Shown here in pieces: positions 56,601 to 64,000 of a stretch of 64,000 nt of DNA. The notes under the pieces are model-generated. The model saw only the letters and a list, made by a program, of their open reading frames with translations. It did not search any database and was not told the DNA's origin. Each line of letters opens with the position of its first letter. Position 1 is the first letter of the stretch. Source of the DNA: Prostheceraeus crozeri (taxonomy: Eukaryota; Platyhelminthes; Polycladida; Euryleptidae); the NCBI GenBank assembly GCA_907163375.1, contig CAJQUW010011508.1:496001-560000 (forward strand), written 5' to 3'. The position numbers and the translations under genes were made by a program.

Positions 56601-59600
56601 AAGAATTGAAATTAATTTTCACTGCCTTGCAGATTTTCATTTTATCTCTAGACGACAAAAAGATAGCAAGTTTTTGAAAAATTATAGAAAAAAGGAATCT
56701 TTTTTGAGAGAGTTAAACTCATTCTATTCATATTCCTACTTTATGCAGTACATTCACATAAAATTTCATTGCAATCCGATGAAAGTTAGAAACATTACGG
56801 CTAATTTTCACTACCTATCTACTTAGAACCCATCCTGTGCTTGAAAGATTTGAGTATCATTTTGTGACCAGTTAGTTTATTTACAACAATAACATCGGTT
56901 GTCATGACGTTTCATTATCCTTAACAGCAAAGCTAACGGTTACAAGTAGTATCACATTTCTGCCTACTCTGACAGCATTGGTTGAAATGTTCGAAGATTT
57001 TGAATCTTTGACTAAAGAACGCTATGACCTGAAATGTCACAGCGTTCTTCGGAGAAATAACGAAAGTCATTTGAAATAGTGCAATCCTGAATTGAATATC
57101 CGGCATCGGACGTGTATGTAAGCAGAAATAGAGATTCAGATGAATTATTTTGCTCATTATGAAATTCCATGACTTTGAATGAGTGGGATGCTTTTTTATG
57201 GTTGTATGCGAAGTGAGGCAAACGCGTCTTTAGTCGATACTAATTACCCTGCAAACTAATGGAATGTAAATGTACTTAAAGTGCATGTTGCCATGAGTAA
57301 CAGTCGCATGATAAATAACATCTATAAATTTATTTTTTCTCAACAACTCATTTGAATTTTCTCGTAACGAATATCCAAATATTTCAGAAATCCACATCAC
57401 ATAGCTCCAATGACTTAAGATATTTGCCAGTTTACATGAACGGCGACCATTCGTTACTCCCTGGCGATTCAACAAGGATGTACTTGCAAAGTCCTCAACA
57501 CAATTAGAGTTCAAAAGGCATTACTACTATTTTTGTCGCTCATTAAATTTTGGGTGAACCCCAAGATCGAAGACAAAGATTACTCTCGGGGTAAATATTG
57601 ACTGCACCACAAGATTAGCCCCAAGAGTAACCACCCATTTAGTGAAGGTACTGAAGAAAGTAAATGTACGACTTCATCTATAGTAGGGTTTAACGGGAAA
57701 TGCATTTTCGGGAAATCTCGGGAATTCATATCAATTTTCCGGGAATTTTTCTCGTCAATTTTTTGAGTTTGAGGTCCGAAGCTATGCAATTTATGAGACT
57801 TGTTACGCCGGGATGAAAAAAAGTCTAAAGTGCATTGCGGACGGTGAAACAGGTAACTAAATGGTTGTTTCTGCATAATGCCATGAATTCTTTGACAGCC
57901 TTGTTCTCGTCAGTAAAGAAATCACATAATTTCAGATTTTTGATGAAGGCGCTGTTTGTTGACCACCTATTTTCAACTTTTCCATAATTCCATATGAATG
58001 GCTCTCCAAAATTACATATGAACCGAAAGTGGATAATTCGTTTTTCAAGAATTAATGAGCCTTGTGCCTAGTTTCAGTGGCCTTTAATTTCTGCGACGGA
58101 TGTTTTGACAAAAGAGTCAGAAAACGAAGTTGTGGAGCTTTTCTTCGTTTCACTAAGTCATTTTGCATACGAAATTGGGGCATGTGATAGCCCGATAGGC
58201 AGCAAGAAATAAACGCGCCCACAGAGATAGACACTATAGGATTTTAACTGCACACGATGATTGTATTAATGCTTGCTGACATTGTCAGTTCCTGGAAATC
58301 TTGGTTCTCTGCCGATGAGTTAAGAATTTTTTGAGTCAGAAATTATCGACTGATTCTTCATACACTTCATTTTATAGCCATCTATTCGGGCTACATGTAA
58401 TTGATGCTACGACGTGCCTTGCCTGCTGATACTGTGAATTCTCAGATTTGAGATTTACTTAAAGTATGCATGCAAGAAATACACAATAAGGAATCAAATG
58501 ACATTTCATGAATCTTGTCGAGTTGGATGAGTAGTGGACTTTATCCATTGCACTGCGATTCATTAAGTAATTTCGGAAATGAAATATGATTTGGTGCATG
58601 TGATTCGTCAGATTGTTTGATGACCAGTGATCGCTCATCAATTATTGGCGAAGCTTGCTGCTCGTTATTCCATGACTGTTTTTATGTCATGGCACCTAAT
58701 TTTTGTGAAATTAGCGGTGCGGATTCTCAAAATGATTAAATATAAAAAAAATCCAAATTAGTTAAGTTGCATATTCTGAACTTGCATTTTTTAAATAATC
58801 AAACCATAGAGGTATGTAGTTTCCTTTTGTTTTTTTTGTTTGAGACAATGACATTACAGTCAGACAAAAGTTGTGCACTTAACAGAAGCCAAAGTAGGAT
58901 AATATATGCTATGCGTTACACCCTTCCTTATGTTATTCCTGGTTGGATTATTTTCTGTGACGCTTGCTTTATTGCTAAGTTGTTGAGACGCCATGTTCTT
59001 TCAGGAGTAGCTGTTCTGTATATTAATAAGCATTATGCTTCGCTCTAGTGGATGAAATTAACTCAGATTTCACTTCTTTAGGTACAGACTAAGACAGTTA
59101 TCCACTCTAAGTTTCATCGATGATTACTGTCTGAATACCTAGTATTTTCGTCATGTATCGTATAGAGTAGTCATGTATCATTTTTCAAATCTTCTGATGT
59201 TGATTTTGGCCAAGGTATTATCCTACTCAACGCTTAAAGTTTCTATCGATGAACCAATGTATGTAGGTGTGTACATTAAATATATCTTATTTTTCAAGGA
59301 GCTCATTATAATTAACATTCAATGTGCGTTCTCTGGCATTTACTATTTATAAAATTATTTGAGCGCAATATCATTTCAGTCCTATACAGCATCAGTTTAA
59401 CGCAAAAATAGTGGGTGATCATGTAAATCGAAGTCATATCGATGTGATTAAGCGAATTATTAATCGTTGCATAAAACGATTAATAACTGTGCGATTCGTC
59501 TTTAAAAGTGCTTTAAACTCCCATTATTGTCACTCATTATGTCTTCCGTGTAAAATTCATTATGTGTAAGCACGTGCGCATCCTGCTATTTGCACTGATT

Positions 59601-62600
59601 GCAGTCACAGAATAAGCCGGTCGCTTTTGATCAAGTCTCGATCTAAAGAATCGCCTCCTGATAGTGCTGACCAAGAACGTTGCAATGACATTAAAATATA
59701 TGGTCAGCCAAAGTTCCAGTCTGTGTGCAATATTCATCTGCTGATGTTCACCATCTTCGTGTAATAAGATACTTAACGTCATTTGCAAATTCTCTTCGAA
59801 CGGTAGTTGGAAGAACGGAAAGACTTATATTCAAGGCGGGTCAATGTACTCTTGCAATAAATTGGGAGATGTAATATAGCTACTCACCGCAGCGATCTTG
59901 CGGCGCTCCTAGCAGGACCTTCATTCGGAACGTGATGAAGTGCTGGTAGCGTACCAAGACCGCAAGAGTATCAACCAAACGTCCTTCTGTACTAGCGATG
60001 ATGGAAACACTTTATAGGTTTTTCCTTATCTGTCGAGTTTGTGACAATCTGGGTCTACTGAGCCCATGACATAACACACAAAACAATGAAAAAAAAAACA
60101 AAAACGAACTGCATTTTCGCATTCTCGTTTATACTGACGACAACACGTGCACCGACTGCTTTTCACACATGTTAATTTTCATCAAATATCACTCTTATTG
60201 CGTGATCTCAGGTCATGAATAACAGTGCACAAAAAATACTCGCATTTGTTCAAAAATGAAGTACATTTAACATGAGTTTACTTTATGAAATATTCTTTTC
60301 GATTTTTAAAGACTCTGGAACGGCGTATTGACGACCCTGGCAGGAAGGAGCTAGTGTTAGAGGAAGAACAGGATATTAAATAATACGATGTTAGTTTTTG
60401 AGATTATTTTCCATATTCGTGTGTTATCCTTCCCTTTGTCTGCAGTACTTAATTCTCTTCGATTTTTTGTTTCATCTTCTGTGGATCATTAGTTTCGGGA
60501 GACAAATGACAAGGTTGGATGTCTCACGGAAGAGCGATTCTATCTGGTCATATTTTGCATTATATCGATGTCTGAGTTTTTGAACATGTCTCATTTAAGA
60601 TTTCGATCAAACATGAAACTAATTTGTTTTTGATAACATTTATCTGATATATCGTTTCTAATCAATTCATACGAATCTCAATTACAACTTCATTTCAACT
60701 TCAATCATTACATTGATGCGCTCATGTATATACTGTTCTTCTGTAAGAAGCGTTACAATTTCCGCAACTATGCTTAATAGATTTCTGGTAGAAGAGATTC
60801 GAAATTGAGGTGTTATTCAAAGTGTTCTCCTTCCTCGTTTGAGGCATCTGTGGAGTTATTTGAAAACAGATTCCTATCATTTGGTCTTAATTAAGTTTTC
60901 GATGTGATTGTTCTCTCATGTGTCGATGTAATTAAATTGACATCGAAGCTGGTAATTAAATTGACATCAGTGAAAAATAAGTAGTGGTTTATCGATGCAT
61001 TCCAAGGGCTCGTCGTGAATTCTTATCGTGAACATATCAGGTGTTTTAGCATTATTCGCAATTCTTAAGATGAAGGTCAAGTGTAACCTTGGGTTGGACA
61101 TAATGCGTTGCCATGATTCTGCAGGTCGGACATGCTTTCACGGACTCTTTCACTATAAATAATTGATTTATCAAAAAAACATATTTTGCTATTTGTATTT
61201 TCATTGTTAATGAAATACATTTTATATGTATTTCTTATTAGGAATTGCAATTAATTTCACTCCCGAGAAATTATAGCGATGTATAATTTTCAGATTTAGA
61301 TGATTGCAAAGCCTCATACTGTATATCGACGAAATTGCATCTAGTCATTAGCAGATATAATATAATTGTTTATGCTGTGTAGGAAATATTGCACATTAAA
61401 GATGAACGTCAGGTCAGCTTTCAAGAATCTTGAAATCACACTCGAACTAAAGGACAAGGCGATCCCGAGGTCTGGTTGGGTCGAGATATTTCACCCAAAC
61501 TCGATGAGCAGTATCAAAACCCAGCTCTACCCGACCAGACTAGATCCAAAACCATTTACATGTATGATAGTGTGACAGTAGTGTATTCGCATGACCTGAA
61601 AATGATCGTACAAAGTCGAGATGGTACTAAGTCATACTAGACTCTGCACACAAATGTTTATTACAAACATAGGAATATTAATTAGAAAGTTGATGATGGG
61701 CAGTCGATCACACAAAAAATTTACCCCACTGTACGGAACTGGACATTAGGAGAAAATCATTTAAAGGGCGATAATAAAGTTAGGAACGAAGGTGATATTT
61801 TATATTCTTCCTTTTCGAACAAATCTGCTTTTATCGATAGGTGGTGCCTAACATGGCGACAACAGCCTCCAATCCAGATGCCAAGGGATTGATAGGGAAT
61901 GATTCATGTGATAGATGGTCCCACCGCATTAGCAAAAAGCCCTCAGCTTATCATTGCTTTGTAACTACTGAGTAGTGAACTGACTAAAATATAATGATAC
62001 GCGATCAAAATTCACATTGTGGCCAGACATGTTCCGATTTCTGTGACATTTCGAAGGAGATGTTTAAGTTGAATTCGGTGCTGATTATTGGATAATGATG
62101 TCTAGACTGCACTGAAATACCTCATTCAAATCGCTCAAAATGATTCATTGCTTTGGTACAGATGTCTATGAACCAAATCTAATTCAAAATTTCAAATCAA
62201 CCGACATTACTCTGATAAACCATCTATTAGTATTTCACTTATCATAACGAAGTGGAAAAGGTCGAGCGAAATGACTGGCTGGTTGCATAGTGTGCAATTT
62301 GAGGAATACGAAGAAGCACCAAATGGAAGGACAATCTGTCGATGGACCGATAAGTTCTTCAGCACGAGCTCCGTCACACCTCGTTCAACTGTCTTTGTCG
62401 CAGTGTCATGCCATGGAAATATTGCAGTAGACATCAATGATGAAGATGTGACAAATAGTCGTTGTTGTGATAGTCTGACTGAGAATGTAATTCCAGCATT
62501 TTCTGGAATTGCTGCGTTTCAGGAAGATGCAGCTACGCCCAATTTGATAGCAACAAGACGAGGAACTTGTTTAGCCTGCGATTGCGTCGCTTCTCCTTTC

Positions 62601-62601
62601 A
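56601..62601. other. No recognisable gene
   Basis: About 6 kb, mostly AT-rich. Frames at 57,012-57,221, 57,230-57,514, 57,580-57,876, 58,767-59,048 and 62,271-62,601 lack known domains or splice support. Nothing here can be annotated with confidence. Confidence 0.5.
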
Positions 62602-62858
62602 GACCGCACATCCTTTGCACGGCAATTTGATCTATCGTTTATTTCATTTCGTTCATTTGCCATTTGTATTTGCGATATGGCTTCAGATGCTTTGGTGACG
62701 TGAACAATCCATCCCCCGCTACTTGTCTCGATATCGGCAGTAGCAATTGTGCCTAGCTATTTATACACACTATATAGCTATATACGCGTTTATGTCAGCA
62801 CGTGTGTACAGTGTGATGGTGAGACTATATCCTGCCATTTGACACGATCGCATGTAAG
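62602..62858 (+). repeat. tRNA-derived SINE family 2, body and tail
   Basis: Shares ACCGCACATCCTTTGCACGG, GCGATATGGCTTCAGATGCT and the end CGATCGCATGTAAG with the copy at 25,958-26,240. The head is not recognisable. Confidence 0.75.
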
Positions 62859-62859
62859 T

Positions 62860-63040
62860 AGCCCGTAGCTCAATTGGTAGAGCCAAGGACATCTTAATAT
62901 CTGTTTACCATTTTAAGATGTCCTTGGTAGAACACAGGTCTAGGCCACCTGGGGTCGTAGATTTGAGTCCTACCAGCCACAAACATTTTCGTGACATTCT
63001 GATCTATTTTTTATTTCATTTCGCTCATTTCTTAATCCAT
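62860..63040 (+). repeat. tRNA-derived SINE family 2, head with hairpin insertion
   Basis: Begins TAGCCCGTAGCTCAATTGGT (A-box-like) and has GTAGATTTGAGTCCTACCAG (B-box-like), then the family body CATTTTCGTGACATT. A 42-bp hairpin-forming insert (62,882-62,923) splits the head and is flanked by TTGGTAGA on both sides. A second copy of the same SINE directly precedes it. Confidence 0.75.
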
Positions 63041-64000
63041 AATAAAGTGTGTTCGTGTAGCTTCGAGAACAATGAACAGCTCAGACGTCGAATCGGAAGG
63101 GAACTCGACCGCGTTCCAATTTCATTCACTAAAAACTTTTACAGGAATTTCGCTCATTGCTGTGGAGCTTGCGTATCACAGAGTGGCGGTCATAGTAAGG
63201 ATTTGCAATAACCTTCATCGTTATATGATTTTCTGATATCCTTAGTTACCTGAGTTCCTGTTCATTTCATTAATACGCATTAGTGATTACATACACTGAA
63301 ATAATTGTAGTTTTTATTGAAAAGTCGTGCAATGTGGTATTCACCCTGTACATCAGTCCATCAACAGGGGAACTCACCACAAAAGGTGAGTCTTCTTGAA
63401 ATAATCAATCATTAGTAAAAAGGAAGCTGTCATGCAATACGTGGTTTTCATGCGTTCTTGTATTCTTCAAATACACATTACACGTTGGTTACAATTTCTA
63501 TTTTAGCCGATGAAATGTCTCACAAGTGCTGCTGCTATTGTTTTCCGACAATGCCATTGATATCAAAGAATGAACTATCCCGTTTCTATTTCAATCATTG
63601 CTAAAGATAAGTCTACATAAACGGACTTGAAAGTGCATGCGGAAATGTGATAAACACTAACACGGATGTGAGTGCTGTTAGTGTAATCTTTCATGGCGCC
63701 ATAGCTGTACGCTACTGACTTGAAGATGCATTCTCTTAGGCGATGTTTGTAATTATTATATGAGTGGAAAAAAGCTTCTAGTTTCGGCATATTTTGGAGA
63801 CGTTCACATGCTATAATAGCATCGATTTTTATTCGAATGATGACTGAAAGCTTTTCTTTCTTTGAAGCAAATTGTAATTTTTCAATCAAACGTCTCCTGC
63901 TTAATGATTTATGAATTTGAAATGTGAAATATTAAAAAAGGATGCAGTAATAGGATGTGCGGCTGGAAAGTTAAACGCAGCTCTATGGGCTTTAGTTTTC
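63041..64000. other. No recognisable gene
   Basis: Short frames only (63,575-63,889), with no recognisable domain or repeat. Confidence 0.5.

Noticed and set aside
57580..57876. 98-residue minus-strand frame
   Set aside because: No recognisable domain or supporting context.
62271..62630. 119-residue frame with Cys residues
   Set aside because: No domain is recognised, and its end runs into a SINE body.
62860..63000. Functional tRNA gene
   Set aside because: A- and B-box-like sequences are present, but no cloverleaf acceptor stem forms and the head is split by an insertion. It belongs to a SINE family.
1..64000. CRISPR array or prokaryotic operon
   Set aside because: No regularly spaced direct repeats with unique spacers; genes have eukaryotic introns and transposons.

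Overview
The window is metazoan, probably invertebrate, nuclear DNA. Genes carry GT-AG introns, there is an ATP7-type copper-ATPase exon and a muscarinic-like GPCR, and the sequence is crowded with old CR1/L2-like and RTE-like LINEs, tRNA-derived SINEs, Tc1/mariner, hAT and Penelope remnants. The phylum cannot be fixed from this sequence.

Positions 1 to about 7,470 hold the right part of an integrated Polinton/Maverick-like (adintovirus-like) element that is much more AT-rich than its surroundings. It encodes a zinc-finger protein cut by the window edge, a frameshifted gene of unknown function (possibly clamp-like), a fibre-like coiled-coil gene, two small glycine-rich virion-type proteins, a double-jelly-roll major capsid gene broken by two stop codons, an intact phospholipase A2-integrase fusion, and an intact adenain-type protease on the opposite strand. 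DNA polymerase B and packaging ATPase are not in view and would lie left of position 1 if present. Short hairpins, most with 3-base loops, are scattered through this element, several inside reading frames.

From 7.5 to 33.6 kb I see only repeats: a 78-81 bp tandem array, two LINE remnants (9.5-10.7 and 13.9-14.3 kb), a hAT element with both ends and an 8-bp target duplication (17,803-20,690), a 93-bp inverted repeat (23.25 kb), SINEs (21.2, 26.0 and 26.3 kb) and a mariner-family relic (30.9 kb). A single ATP7-like exon lies at 33.8 kb and a histone H1-like pseudogene at 34.6 kb.

From 36.4 to 42.5 kb there is a nest of elements. A LINE reverse transcriptase is interrupted by a 4,503-bp DNA transposon with 30-bp perfect terminal inverted repeats and a 4-bp target duplication (AGAT). 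The transposon carries a two-exon 725-residue transposase with a seven-unit minisatellite, and it holds a 192-bp MITE itself. Removing the transposon and one AGAT puts the LINE reading frame back in register, so the insertion is well supported.

From 43.4 to 51.1 kb there is a SINE next to an RTE-like LINE tail, a Penelope-like GIY-YIG fragment between roughly 225-bp inverted arms, and a mariner-family element with both terminal repeats. The only complete host gene is an intronless 515-residue class A GPCR on the minus strand (52,588-54,135). The rest, to 64 kb, holds one more transposase fragment and SINE pieces.
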